This document shows positions 22,234 to 34,835 of a stretch of DNA of 64,000 nucleotides, piece after piece. The stretch covers positions 150,532,397 to 150,596,396 of the forward strand of contig NC_084800.1 in NCBI RefSeq assembly GCF_963169125.1, written 5' to 3'. Source of the DNA: Humulus lupulus. Lineage: Eukaryota > Streptophyta > Magnoliopsida > Rosales > Cannabaceae. The first letter of the stretch is position 1. Each line of letters starts with the position of its first letter. Below the pieces are notes generated by a model. It ran no database searches and was not told the DNA's origin. It saw only the letters and a program-made list of their open reading frames with translations. A program made the translations under genes and the position numbers.

Positions 22234-22845
22234 ATGGTAATTCGGGATAATGGGGAGATAGATTCCGAAGAGGAAGATGATCTTGATGACATGCCACCAT
22301 TGGAGGACGCTTCTATGGTTGGTGAGGAGTTTGGGGCAGAATCTGGTGAGATGCTTGCACTAGTCACACGACGAGCCTTAAATTTGCAAGCCAAAGAAGA
22401 GGTGCAGCGGGAGAATATCTTTCACACTCGTTGTCATGTGAAAGGCAAGGTATGTAGTGTGATTATTGATGGAGGTAGTTGTACTAACGTTGCTAGTTCT
22501 TCCATGGTTGAGAAGCTGGGGCTCTCAACGCTTAAACATCCTCGTCCATACAAGTTGCAGTGGTTGAATGATAGTGGTGAAGTGAGGGTTACAAAACAAG
22601 TTCTGGTATCATTTCGAATTGGCAAATATGAGGATGAGGTATTGTGCGATGTGGTTCCAATGCAAGCTAGACACCTCCTTCTAGGAAGGCCTTGGAAATT
22701 TGATCGGCGAGTCCAGCATGATGGCTTCACCAACAAGTACTCATTCACGTTCCGTCAACGAACAATCACTCTAGCTCCATTGACGCCAAAGCAAGTATAT
22801 GAAGACCAAGTGAGGCTGCAAAAATTGAGTGATAAAAAAAAATGA
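22234..22845 (+). pseudogene. CRM-like protease
   Basis: An acidic N-terminus is followed by the retroviral-type aspartic protease: VIIDGGSCTNVASSSMVEKL, with DGG in place of DSG/DTG as in many chromoviruses, then LLLGRPWKFDR. It ends in KLSDKKK with a TGA; the RT frame follows separately, so the usual single pol frame is broken here. Confidence 0.75.
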
Positions 22846-22875
22846 GTGAGCAAAAGAAGGAGAGTGGAAAGATGA

Positions 22876-24300
22876 ATGAGAATGAGAAAAAAGAGAGACA
22901 GAGAAAAAAAGGTCAAATCAAGTGAGAGAGAAAAGAAAGAGAAGAGTTCGATCAATGAGGGAAAATTAGAGAGAAAACAAAATAATTTTTATGCAAAAAA
23001 AAGTGAGGTTAAGCGAGCATTGCTTACAAAACAGCCAATGATTTTACTCATGTACAAGGAGGCTCTTTTAAACACTAACCAACTTGATTCTTCGCTGCCT
23101 AGTGTTGTTGTTTCTATTTTGCAGGAGTTCGAGGATGTGTTTCCCGAGGAGGTACCACATGGTTTACCACATATTCGAGGGATAGAACATCAAATTGATT
23201 TTGTTCCAGGTGCTTCAATCCCAAGCCGGCCAGCATACAGAAGTAATCCTGACGAAACTAAGGAACTACAAAGGCAAGTTGAAGAATTGATGGAGAAAGG
23301 GCATGTGAGAGAAAGCATGAGCCCTTGTGTTGTTCCAGTGATTCTCGTTCCTAAGAAGGATGGAACATGGAGGATGTGTGTTGACTGTCGAGCCATCAAC
23401 AACATAACGGTAAAATATCGACATCCCATCCCTCGTTTAGATGATATGTTAGATGAGTTTCATGGTTCTTGTGTGTTTTCCAAGATTGATCTTAAGAGTG
23501 GGTATCATCAAATACGAATGAAAGAAGGGGATGAGTGGAAAACTGCATTTAAAACTAAACATGGATTGTATGAGTGGTTAGTCATGCCTTTTGGATTAAC
23601 TAATGCACCTAGCACTTTCATGCGATTAATGAATCATGTTTTGCGTGCTTTCATCGGAAAATTTGTTGTAGTGTATTTTGATGATATTCTGATTTATAGT
23701 AAGAGTTTGCATGATCATGCTTCACATTTGCATTCATTTTTGGATGTGCTTAGGAAACAGAAATTATATGCTAACCTCAGTAAGTGTACTTTCTGCACCG
23801 ATAAGCTTGTTTTCCTAGTTTTCCTAGGCTTTGTTGTGAGTGCTACAGGTATTGAGGTTGATGAAGAGAAGATCAAAGCCATCCAAGAGTGGCCGACCCC
23901 CTCCACTATAGGTAATGTTAGAAGTTTTCTTGGACTTGCTAGCTTTTACAGGAGGTTTGTGAAGAAGTTTAGCACCATCGCCGCACCACTTACAGAAGTT
24001 ATCAAAAAGAATGTAGCATTTAAATGGGGTGAAGCTCAAGAGGAGGCATTTCAGCTACTTAAATACAAGCTTACTCATGCTCCTTTACTTGCTTTGCCTA
24101 ACTTTTCTAACACGTTTGAAGTTGAATGTGATGCTTCTGGTATAGGTATTGGCGCTGTTCTTATGCAGGATGGGAAACCGCTTGCATACTTTAGCGAAAA
24201 GCTAAGTGGGGCTGCCCTTAATTACCCCACCTATTACAAAGAGTTGTCTGCACTGGTGCGAGCTTTAGAAACATGTCAACACTATTTTACAAAAAGATAG
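22876..24300 (+). pseudogene. CRM-like reverse transcriptase and truncated RNase H
   Basis: A Lys/Glu-rich linker leads into RT with [54 protein letters not shown] and catalytic YFDDILIYS, all intact. A nine-base tandem duplication (ttttcctag twice, near 23813) adds VFL in front of LGFV. RNase H has the first Asp (VECDASG) and Glu (YYKELSAL) but stops after ETCQHYF at 24300, before the conserved HTDHESL block. That next block lies 3.6 kb upstream at 20716. Confidence 0.85.
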
Positions 24301-25631
24301 GATAGGAAGATTGTTTATTTTACGAAAAGATAGCAATGACACTTGATAGGCATCAAGAGGTATGTTCTTTAGTCTTTCTTGTTTATGATTAATGTATATA
24401 TATTAATGGATCCACATATTTAAAAGTAGTTTAAATATGTTACAAAAATTTTGTTGTACACTGGGCCAACCCATCACTATTCCGCTGTGTATTAGGAAAC
24501 TCGTTCCTAACAGGAAGGTGATCTTGGTAGCTCATAGGGAAATCAAGGGCCGAGGGATAATTTTGTGACACGTGGTTCACGAGTTTTTGCTCCTTACAAA
24601 ATCCTACACACATATCTCAATTCCATTAATTCGAGCTACCTCAGGCACTTGAATGTGTTTCATTTGTTTAGTGCATGATGACTTTTGGTGTTTTTGAGAA
24701 ATACATAACGAGAGCTGGTGAGTGTTAAGGATGAGATAGGAGTCACTTGACATAATCGAGGTGGAAATAATTGAAATGATTTCATCTTTTGTATTTTGAA
24801 TTCAGTTTTATTCCTTCAGGGTTTCTAAGGTGATCTGGGTCGTTGCCTGTTCCTCAAATTGATAGTTCTCGCTGGTCTGGATCTATTTAAACCCTCTCCT
24901 TCTCACTTCTTCATTTTTACCAATCTTCGACATTTTTTGCTCACTAAAGAAACTCTCAGAGAGTTTCTCTGTCTCTGAAAAGTTCCACCATGCATCTACT
25001 TTGGTTCTCTTCCCTAAATCAATCCTTCATCTCGTCTAACATTCTCATTTTCTCGTTCATTTCCCAAACATCCCAAGTATTTCTTTGCTTTTTATCTCAT
25101 GTTTTATACAAACTAGTTTTATGTAGTTTTCTTTCTGTTGGTCTTCAGGATAAATTTGAGTTCATCATAGGTCTTATCACCATAACACAAAAATTTCTAG
25201 GAAGGCCCCTTTAGAAATTTCTTCTAGTTCTTCATCTCACAAATGAACCGTAAAAATAGAGTCAAAATGAGGTAGAATGAAAAAAAACATTAATTCAGGA
25301 GGTTTTCCAGGATTTTGATGATCTTGATGTTGAAGTATTGAGTGGTATGGGGGACCCTGCTAGGTAGTGTAATATGCCTGGTCCTTGTGAGCCTTCTTCT
25401 CGGAAGTCTTCTCCATGTGCGGCTATCGCTCGTGGATCTCATCTTCATGAGTCTTCCACTCACAGGTTTTCTCCTTGTGAGCCTTCTACTTGTGAAACGT
25501 TGTTTAATCAAATTACAAGTAGAGGAGCTAAGGATGTTCCCCTTCTTCATCTCAAAGGCATTTATCCCACTTGCATCTTGCTCATAGATGTTCAGCTCAT
25601 AGCTTCTTCTCTAGTTGGTTCTGTTCACGGT
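24301..25631. other. Unassigned region with promoter-like sequence and short frames
   Basis: I recognise no protein. Near 24879-24888 is TCTATTTAAA, followed by CT-rich DNA. A 74-codon hydrophobic frame begins at 24990 (MHLLWFSSLN). A plus-strand frame at 25374-25688 has a repeated CEPS motif from a 15-base direct repeat (tccttgtgagccttc near 25380 and 25471). These could belong to an antisense gene or 3' part of the adjacent Tat fragment, but the link is only positional. Confidence 0.3.
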
Positions 25632-26498
25632 TCATTTGCTATACACAACAGTCCATTTTTTATAAGGGCACAAATTAATGTGCCTTAAACCATGCCCCAT
25701 TTTTTCTAAGGCTAGTTTATACAAAATGCCAACCGAGCTCCCATTATCCACGAACACATGCTTTACTTGCATATTGGTAAGTTGTACAGTGAGGACAAGA
25801 TCATCATTATGGGGAAGTAAGCACGATGAGTGTCCTCTTTTGTAAACGTGATTGAGTTCTTCTCTCCTTTGAAGCTCTTTGTGGGTATTTGCTCGAGGCT
25901 CAAAGTGCTTGGAGGTGGGCTTCATCTTTCTTCTCAAGTGTATCTTTCTTGTATTTTCCTTGAATCACCCCAATTCAGGTCCTCCATGTATTGTGGAAAT
26001 GTCCCCTTGTACCTCTGGTACTTGCAAGGGAGCTCGCAGGGATTTGATCTTTCATCTCACCTTTATTCTCAAGTGTCATTGGTGAATCAACTCCTCGATC
26101 TTGTTGTTTAAGTGGTAGCACTCAGCGGTCATGTGTTCCACATCATTGTGATAATAGTAGAACTTACTCTGGGCTCGTTTTGAATGGCCCTTCTTGATGA
26201 AAAAAGGTCGCTTGAAAGGAACATGGTTTCTGTTGGTAGTGAAAATGTGTTCTCATGACCTAGTTAGCTCAGTGTTGAATGTGTAATGGGCTATATGGTT
26301 CTTGTCATCTCTTATATTCTTCTTAGGGTGATCTGTCCTCCACTCCTTGTGCCTTCACTTCTTGTCCACAGGAGCAGTAGGGATTTCATGATTAGCTCAG
26401 GGTGGGTGGAGACTCATGTGACGTCCCACTAGTCCTTAAGTTATCATGCCCAACCTCCATGGTAATATGCCTCTGAGGTTGCTCATAGAATTCGTTTA
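25632..26498 (-). pseudogene. TAT-3: decayed Tat Gag-protease fragment
   Basis: The minus strand encodes a protease with FVDNGSSVGILYKLALEKMG (25632-25937), the Tat-type DNG triplet. Upstream on that strand, near 26090-26170, is the knuckle remnant FYYYHNDVEHMTAECYHL, in which the first Cys is Tyr. Element A inserted at 26499 within its gag, so the remainder is outside the window or lost. Confidence 0.65.
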
Positions 26499-28353
26499 TG
26501 TAACGTCTTCCTAATCTAGGATCGTTACACTATGTACTTAAATAGTGTCACACTTGCTAATCAAGTCGTTTGGTTATAAATGTGTAACTAAGGTTAATGT
26601 CAAGGGTTAGGGTTAAAATTTTTGGTCAAGGAACATTGACTTTTCATCCAAAAGTTTCATACATACATGGGATCCCAAAATGTTACAAACAAATGTTTAA
26701 AAGAGTATATACAGATTAAAAGTTACAACCAACCGGCCTAAGCAGCAAAATAATGGATACAACCCTTGTTCCTCTGAGATATCCTCGGTCGTGGTGGATG
26801 AGCACCCGCATATGTACACGCCGCCACTGAAGCTCTCCCACTCATGGTTGATCTAGCTTTCCTTTTCCCCTACCTGCACCACATAACACTCGTGAGCCAA
26901 GGCTCAGCAAGAAAACTTAAACATATGCATGAACAATAAATATAGATTCCAAATACATATCTAGCATGCTCAACTGTAATAACCTACTCATGCATGCATG
27001 CTATTACAAATAAATGATCATTGGATCATTCTGGGGACCGCTGCCCTGAATAGATGACCACAGAGTCAACCTGGGGCCCTATGCCCTAGCTATGTGACCA
27101 TAGAGTCACCTGAGGCCCTTGCCCTTAGCTCTGAGTAACTAGCCATAGAGCTAGCCAAGCACTTTGTTTCCCAATGACCATAGGGTCGGTATAGTACGTC
27201 TCTGATTGGGCCTAAGCCTTTTTACCAGTGCGCAGCACGCTATTGCCACCCTTGACTTAATTAGACATTCAGATAACCAGACAATCAAATACAGATACAA
27301 ATAAGCATTCTTCAGACAATACAAGTATGCATATGTAAAAACCATGGTATCTTAACCAATCAAACACAAACACAGTGATAACCATGTTCCTTAACAGGGC
27401 CAAGCCCTACGTATGCAAACAAAGCAAGCATTCATTAAATAATTATCCAGAAACAGAGCATTCAAGCATAACCTAATTCATGTTCATTCTCAAGGGTTGA
27501 GCCTTATTCATAGTTAAAATCAACAATCGGGCCAAGCCCTAATCACATATATCATGTATTGGGTGTAGTTTTCTTATCTTAGGTTCGAGTGCAACGTGTA
27601 ATAAGAACGACCCTCGAGCACGATACTGTTCCCGAGCCCCTAGCGATAACCCAGTCACAACCAATAGAGAATCTTATCAAAATGAGCGGATACAGGCTTC
27701 CAGACCGAGTCCTAGCCTCCGGGACATTGAATTCCACTACACCAGGTAGTAGGATCGATCCCGAGCCCTTTGGTTTAAGCTCCCGCACTCAAAACCCTCC
27801 CGGGGCTCAAAAACCATTTAAGCGTTGTGGCTCAAAACAAAGGAGTCATGGCCCGCCCCAAGTTAGATAGCCCAAGCTCTCATCTGCTTCGACACGTGTC
27901 GCAGCACGCCCTAGTAGGCACTGCAACTCAAATGGCCCAAAGGCACCTGCTTCTCCCAACGCTCAAGAGAGTCGTGGCGCCCCAAGAACAGGGCCACAAC
28001 TCGACATGAAAACTCTGTTTTTTCTCCATTTTCCTCAAGACAAATCCCTCTAAAACCCTATCCCAACATAAAACTCAAAATTAAAGTCCCCAATTAATTC
28101 AGTAGCCCAAAACCATCAAAACCCAAGTAAAGCTTGGCCAAAACCCCTTCAGATTCCCAACTCAAAAATGAGTTCTTAAAACTCCAAAAACTTAACTAAA
28201 ACCCAAAAAACAAATAGATTTAAGGCTAGAAATTGTTACCTTTGTTGCCCCAATCAATGGTAAGTCTTTCCCCAAGCAATTCTGAGCCTAAATTATCCTT
28301 GATTCTCCTTAAACCACAAGAATTCCCAAGGAATTGAAAGAGGGAGAGTATGT

Positions 28354-28389
<36 letters not shown>

Positions 28390-28975
28390 GAGAAAGTTGT
28401 GTGAACATGTTTGAGTGTTTGTGAGGTTTACTTAGACTCTAAGTATCCTTAAGCAAATCCCAAGGCTCGGGGTACCAAAAACGTCCCTGAGGGAAAAATG
28501 GTCAAAACTCCCAGAATTCCCTCCTAATCTCACTAATACAAAATATATCATCGAATATTCATTCTCGTTACTTGATAACCCGGTAATGTACTAGATATCC
28601 AAAATACCCATTGACTCACTCCGAGTCAGGTATTCGGTCCCGTTGTGACTTTCCCGCTAACTTGCTCCCAAGGATCGTCTCGTGTCGAGTAACCCAAATA
28701 TATCCACATAATAATGTGGTCTCACACATATAAGCACATACATTCCAAATATATTCATAATTGGCCAAATTACGAAAATTGACCTTCTAGTAAGAAACGG
28801 GCCCACATGCATATTTAATAAACCTAAACATGCATATCTAGTCATATTATCATATAACTCACATAATCACATACTTACAAGCATATATATAACATAAACA
28901 TATAATTTACATAAATTGCCATCGTAGCCCCCTAATCAAGGCCCTAAGCCTTATTAGGTAATTTGGGACGTTACA
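26499..28975 (-). repeat. 3' LTR of element A, 2,477 bp
   Basis: The plus strand starts TGTAACGTCTTCC and ends GGGACGTTACA. It is immediately followed by the polypurine tract (minus strand) and the chromodomain end, so orientation is certain. It contains an (AG)n tract at 28356-28387, about 600 bp from the U3 end. The short segment at 27561-27580 is the family's conserved donor-like motif, here mutated (ATAAG). Confidence 0.85.
28356..28387. repeat. (AG)16 microsatellite in the A LTR
   Basis: An uninterrupted dinucleotide run. On the LTR sense strand this is (CT)n. Related tracts occur at the same relative place in LTRs C, D, E and F. Confidence 0.95.
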
Positions 28976-28990
28976 ACTATCCCCTCCATA
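28976..28990 (-). other. Polypurine tract of element A
   Basis: The minus strand reads TATGGAGGGGATAGT directly before TGTAACG of the LTR. It follows the Tekay-typical GACGAAATTT and would prime plus-strand DNA synthesis. Confidence 0.75.
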
Positions 28991-29012
28991 CAGAAATTTC
29001 GTCCTCGAAATT

Positions 29013-30388
29013 TTACTTGAACAACTCGGAATATTGATTCTGCATATCTGCCTCTAGCTCCTAGGTCGCTTCCTTGACCCTGTTGTTCCTCCATAATACC
29101 TTAACTAAAGGTATAGTCTTGTTCCTAAGGACCTTGTCCTTCCTGTCTAAAATATGAACTGGCTGCTCCTCATAGGACAAATCTATCTACAGTTCCAGAT
29201 CCTCGTAACTCAATGCATGAGTCCCATCGGATACATACTTCGTCAGCATGGAAATATGAAATACGTTGTGCACACTAGACAATGCAAGGGGTAAGGCCAA
29301 CCCATGGCCCACCTGAACAATCTTCTGCAGGATCTCAACTGTTCCAACAAACCTAGGGCTCAGCTTGCCCTTCTTCCCAAATCTCTTCACCCCATTTAGT
29401 GGTGAAATAGTAACTCCACGTTCCTTCGCTTTGGGCCTGAATAACTCTTCTGTCTGCTTTGAGATGCAAGCATCCAAACTCTAATCTTTTCAATAGCCTC
29501 AATGGTCTTCTGAATTGCTTCAGGACCTAAATATTTCCTCTCACCCATCTCATCTCAGTGAATGGGCGATCTGCACTTCTTACCATACAACATCTCATAA
29601 GGTGCCACTCCAATAGTTGACTGGTAGTTGTTATTATAGGAAAACTCTATCAGAGGAAAATAATTACTCCAGGACCCTTCAAAGTCCAATACACATGCTC
29701 TCAGCATGTCCTCCAATATCTGGATAGTCTTCTTAGACTGACCATCGATCTGAGAATGATAAGTTGTACTGAACTTCAGCTGTGTACCCATCACCCTCTG
29801 TAAACTTCTCCAAAACTTAGAAGTAAAGATAGGGTCCATATCAGACACGATAGACCTCAAAGTCCCATGAATGCAAACAATCTCTCTCACATAGAGATCT
29901 GCATACTGGTAAACCTTATAATTCATCCTCACGAGTATAAAGTAAGCTGATTTCATATACTGATCCACGATGACCCAGACTGAATCGTGCTGGCCCACTT
30001 TCATGGGCAATCCTACCACGAAATCCATCGTGATGTCCTCCTATTTCCACTATGGGATATCTAGAGGCTGCAATAGCCTTGCTGGTCTCTGATGCTCTAC
30101 CTTGACCTGCTGATAGGTCAGGCACCTTGCCACGTACTTAGTCATGTCCTTCTTCATCCCAGGCCACCAATATAAAACTTTCAGACCCTGGTACATCATC
30201 GTGATGCCTGGATGTAGAGAATAAGGAGTAATATGCGATTCATCCAGAATCTCCGATTTAATCTCAGTGTCCATCAGAACACAGATTTGATCCCTGTATC
30301 TCAATAAGCCCATGTCTGACACTGTGTAGTCCTTAACAACTCTAGCTAGGACATCCCCTCTGATCTTGCCCAACTGCGGATCACTCAA
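29013..30388 (-). pseudogene. Element A integrase and chromodomain, broken
   Basis: The zinc domain (30050-30388) has SHITPYSLHPG, but CLTYQQ replaces the usual CxxC. The core (29555-30028) has Asp in VWVIVDQYMK and Asp in VSDMDPIFTS. The catalytic Glu is Lys in DGQSKKTIQILEDML, which abolishes DDE chemistry. The C-terminal module (29187-29477) is GKKGKLSPRFVGTVEILQ. After a TAG at 29188 the chromodomain follows to 29013 with PVHILDRKDKVLRNKTIPLV and VLWRNNRVKEAT. Chromodomains guide integration to marked chromatin in this group. Confidence 0.8.
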
Positions 30389-30552
30389 CTACTTCTTCTT
30401 GATCCTCTCCAAAAGAGTAGACTGCAAGGTGATGTTGGCTAACTACCCCACCACTAGCTCAACACCTGCTCTAGTCATATCCTCAGCCAACTCCCTGGAT
30501 ATCTGCCTAGCACTATACAATTGTCCCGGACCCTTCCGACTTAAGGCATCTG

Positions 30553-31588
30553 CTACCACATTGGCCTTCCTTGAAGATAAAGGATCTCACAATCATAATC
30601 CTTCCCCAGCTCTAACCAACATCTCTGCCTCATGTTCAAATCCTTCTGGGTGAATAAGTATTTCAAACTCTTGTGATCTATGTATATCTCATACTTCTCA
30701 CCATACAAGTAGTGTCGCCACACTTTAAGTGCAAAAACCATGCTACAAGTTCCAGATCATACTCCTTCAGCTGACATGATGCATAGGCAATCACATTCCC
30801 TATCTGCATAAGGACATAACCTAGGTCGTGCCTCAAAGTGTCACAATAAACCGCAAACTTATCCTGATCTATAGGAAGACTCAGAACTGGAGCGGTGATC
30901 AAATTCTTCTTCAGTCTCTGGAAACTGTCCTCACACTTGTCTGCCCATATGAACCTCTGATTCTTACATGTCAACTCTGTCAGTGGTGAAGCAATCTTGG
31001 AAAACCCCTCCACAAAGCATCTATAATAACCTGCCAATTCCAAGAAACTTCTGATCTCTGAAGCATTCTTCAGCCTTGGCCAATCTCTGACTGCCTCAAT
31101 CTTTGCTAAATCCACCATAATTCCATCATTACTTACTATGTGACCTAAGAAAGTTACTTGTGGCAACCAGAACTTGCACTTCTTAAATTTCGCATACAAC
31201 ATGTGCTCTCTCAGCCTCTGTAGTACCAATCTGAGATGCTGCTCGTGCTCTGTCTCTGATTGAGAGTATACTAATATATTGTCGATAAAGACGATCACAA
31301 ACTGATCCAGGTAATCTTTGAACCCCTTGTTCATCAGGTCCATAAATGTTTATGGGGCATTAGTTAATACAAATGACATCACCAAAAACTCATAATGCCC
31401 GTACCTGGTGCAGAAAGCTACCTTCGGTATATCCTCCTCCCTGATCCCTAGCTGGTGATAACCAGATCGAAGATCTATCTTGGAGAATACCGTCCAACCT
31501 TGTAACTGATCAAAAAAATCATCGATCCTTGGCAGAGGATACCTGTTCTTGACATTCAACTTGTTAGTTCTCTATAATCGATACACAT
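30553..31588 (-). pseudogene. Element A reverse transcriptase (central part) and RNase H
   Basis: RT resumes with MCIDYRE directly next to LTR H, then [28 protein letters not shown] and [14 protein letters not shown]. The catalytic pair reads [10 protein letters not shown]: the second Asp is Asn (codon at 31278-31280), an inactivating change. The thumb and tether are readable ([29 protein letters not shown]). RNase H begins [16 protein letters not shown]; a frameshift near 30740 separates it from the block [19 protein letters not shown]. Confidence 0.8.
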
Positions 31589-31924
31589 TGTAACGCCCTA
31601 CACTCCAGGGATCGTTACGGTGTGCCTTTTAAACAGTGTTAAACTCGCTAACCTAGTCATTTGGCCATAATCGTGTGACTAGGTAAGATTAGTGGTTTAG
31701 GGATTAAAAATTTTGGTTAAGATACAACGTTTCATTAGAACGTTTATTATATACATTGGGATCCCAAAAATATAGTTTAAAGGTCTATTACAAGAAAATA
31801 TTTACAACCAGCCGATCTAAGCGACAAAACAGGGTTTAACCCTAGTTCCTCTCCTTCAAACCTCGGTCGTGGTGGAGCAGTTGCATATGTACACATCGTC
31901 ACCTAAGCTCTCCAACTCAAGGAT

Positions 31925-34238
31925 TGTAACGCCCTAGATAGCCAAGACCGCTACACTGTGTATTTATAAAGGTGTGAGACTTGCTAATCAAGTCATTTAA
32001 TCAAATCGTGCCATTAGCTAAAGTGTTCTAGGGCTAAAAGACATTTTGGCCTCAAAAGATACATTTTATAAGTTCTAAATAGTTTACAGAAGGGATCCCC
32101 AAAATTTGTAATGTTTAAAAGTTGGTTTACAAGATTCAACAGTTAAGAGTAAACATTAGCCATACTAAGGCAAAATACAAGGTTCTGGTCCTCTCGTCCC
32201 TGTAATCTCCTCAACCGTGGCGGTTGAGCGGCCTAACATGTACATTCACCCTGCAGAGCTCTCCAATCAAGGTTGATCGATCTTGCCCTTGCCTTTACCT
32301 GCACCACGCAGCACCCGTGAGCCAAGGCCCAACAAGAAAACAACATAAACAATATTATCAAACAGACATTCCAATAAGCATGTTCAGATATTCAATCCAC
32401 AGCATATAAGCACACTTCAAGGTACAAGTAACCTCACCTATACTCAGATTATTCAACAATCTCATTAATCACATTCATAGCCAAATATAATAATCAATTA
32501 ACACAAATAATAGGGTCGACTCCTTAGGTCACACCCTCTGTTTAACCCATTGACCACGGCCCGCTTAAATCGAGCTCAGTGCATAATAAGCTGTCCTCGG
32601 ATACTAGTGTCCGAGCCGTGCCAATTGCACAAGTTAACCGTGGCACGCTTAGGCCGTTGGTTTACAATTTACATGGCATAATACCATTCTTTCAATCATA
32701 TATATCAGCGAGCCCTTAGTCCCATTCAAATATTCGACCGGGTGTAGTTTTCTTACCTTTAGCTTCTAGATGAATTAGCTACGGGCGATACTCCTTGAGC
32801 GTGATCTGATCCTCGAGCCCTAGCTTAACACTTAGTCACAACCATGATGAAAGATACCATTAACAATCTTAAATGAGTTTCCAAACCAAGTTCTAGTCCC
32901 CGGAACACAGAACTTCACTAAATATGGTAAAAGATTCAATCCCGAGCACCCTAGGTTAAAATCCCAAGCCTAGAATCTCAAAATCCCAAAATCCCTTAAG
33001 CGCCCCGGCATAGGCCACCCATGCCGTGGCATGGCCCCCAAACAGAACCATCTAAGGCACAAAAACAGGTAAGGGCTGCGGCATTGCTTGGGCCATGCCG
33101 CGGCCCGCCCTCCTTCCTCAGCATGCAACAGCCTCGAAGGGCCGTGGCTCACCAAGAACCATGTCGCGGCCCGACCCTTCGAACCCAGAAAAATCCACCA
33201 TTTTCAATCTCTAAACCTCACCTTAAGCCATCCCAAAGCCCCCAACTCAATACCAATTAATAATAACAACATTAGAATGATTTAAACAACACAACTCCAC
33301 CAAAAATCCAGCCTAACACTCACCAAAATCCCAATTCCAATTTCTGAGTTTTCAAACCCACAAAACTCCAAAACCAGCCATGAAAGCTCTCAAATTCAAC
33401 CATCAAACTTTAAATTAAACCATACCTCAGCTGCAGAATCACTTCTCCAAGAGTCCCCTGACCTATCTTCAAAGTTCCAACCCTCAATTTCCACCTTAAA
33501 TGCCAAAACCACAGATATTTAAGACTCAGCCATTTCTCTAAATTCCTAACCTCATAAACGAAAATTCAAAGCTTACCTTGGCTCTTTCTCAGACCTTGAT
33601 CAGTTCCTGAGCTAATCCTCCAGATTATTCCCTTCAATTCTCAAAGATACAGCTTAGTTCCAGCAGTTCCCCCTCAAGTTTCAGTGTTTTCCTTCCTTAG
33701 GAGAGAGGTGAGAGAGAAGACTGAGGAAGAGTCGGTCTAAATTCTGTCTAGTGTTTTCCAAGTCCTCCAAGTATATCCTTAGGTTATTAGACTAATCCCA
33801 AAGCTCGGGGTGCCGGAAACGTCCCCGAGGTCAAAACGGTAAAATCCCCCAATATTCCCGCCTAGACTCCCTAACCTCAAATATATCTCAAATTATTTAT
33901 TTTCATCACCCGATAGTCTAACTCGCTACCCGATACCTAAAATACTCCTTGACTTGTCCAAAGTCAATTTTAATGCCCCGTTGTGACTTTTCCCGCTATC
34001 TAGCCCTAGGATCGCCTCGAGTCGCCGACTGTAGAATTATCCACATAATAATGTGGTTCTCGCATATATCTCAAACATATATATCACATCATCATATAAT
34101 ATCATCAATTATCATAAACACACTATTAATCATATATTTACGCATTTAAATCAATAACATTCATTCTAATCCCAATTATGCCCTCCCGACACACTAATCA
34201 AGGCCCTTAAGCCTTATTAGCAAATTTGGGTCGTTACA
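31925..34238 (-). repeat. Solo LTR I, 2,314 bp, inserted in LTR H
   Basis: Ends are TGTAACGCCC and GGGTCGTTACA. It is flanked by a perfect five-base target duplication, aggat (31920-31924 and 34239-34243). No internal sequence is present, so it is a solo LTR formed by recombination between two LTRs. Confidence 0.92.
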
Positions 34239-34473
34239 AGGATGGTCCAGGTTTCTTTTGCCTTTACCTGCACCACATAACACCCATGAGCCGAAGCCCA
34301 GCAAGAAAACTCAATATGCTCAAGAACAATCATATCATGATATCAAATCATATCTGGCATGCCTAGAAAACATAGCTCTATTCAAGCATGCAAATAAACT
34401 CAGATAATGTTGGGGAATCGAGGATAAGAAATCCTGCCCTCCTGATTGGATGACTATCAATTCGATCCTAATC

Positions 34474-34835
34474 AGATGAGTGATTTAACACTTGAGGTTC
34501 TGGTAAACCATAATGAGTGACTAACAAGCAAGTCACCATGGGGCTCCGTACCCAAAGCCATGCAAATGATGATCAGAATGATCATAGAGAGCTTATAGCC
34601 CTGAACAGATGAGTGAATATCACTTTGAGGTTCTGTTAAACCATAATGAGTGATTGACAAGCAAGTCACTGTGGGGCTCGGTGCCCATAGCTGTGTAACG
34701 AACCCGTTACCTGGGGTTTTCTGCAATGGCTCTAATCAGATGAGTGACTAATGGGTAGTCACTAGCTTAAATAGATGAGTGACTGATGGGTAGTCACTAG
34801 CTTAAACAGATGAGTGACTAATGAGTAAGTCATAC
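34474..34835. repeat. Local tandem duplications in LTR H
   Basis: A segment starting agatgagtga is repeated after 135 bp (34474 and 34609). Immediately after it comes a roughly 34-bp unit, gatgagtgactaatgggtag, in three copies (34738-34835). Together they look like stepwise expansion of one GATGAGTGA-containing word. Confidence 0.75.

Noticed and set aside
24990..25214. 74-codon hydrophobic frame as a membrane peptide gene
   Set aside because: No homologue recognised, codon use not gene-like, and surroundings are repeat debris; kept only as part of an unassigned region.
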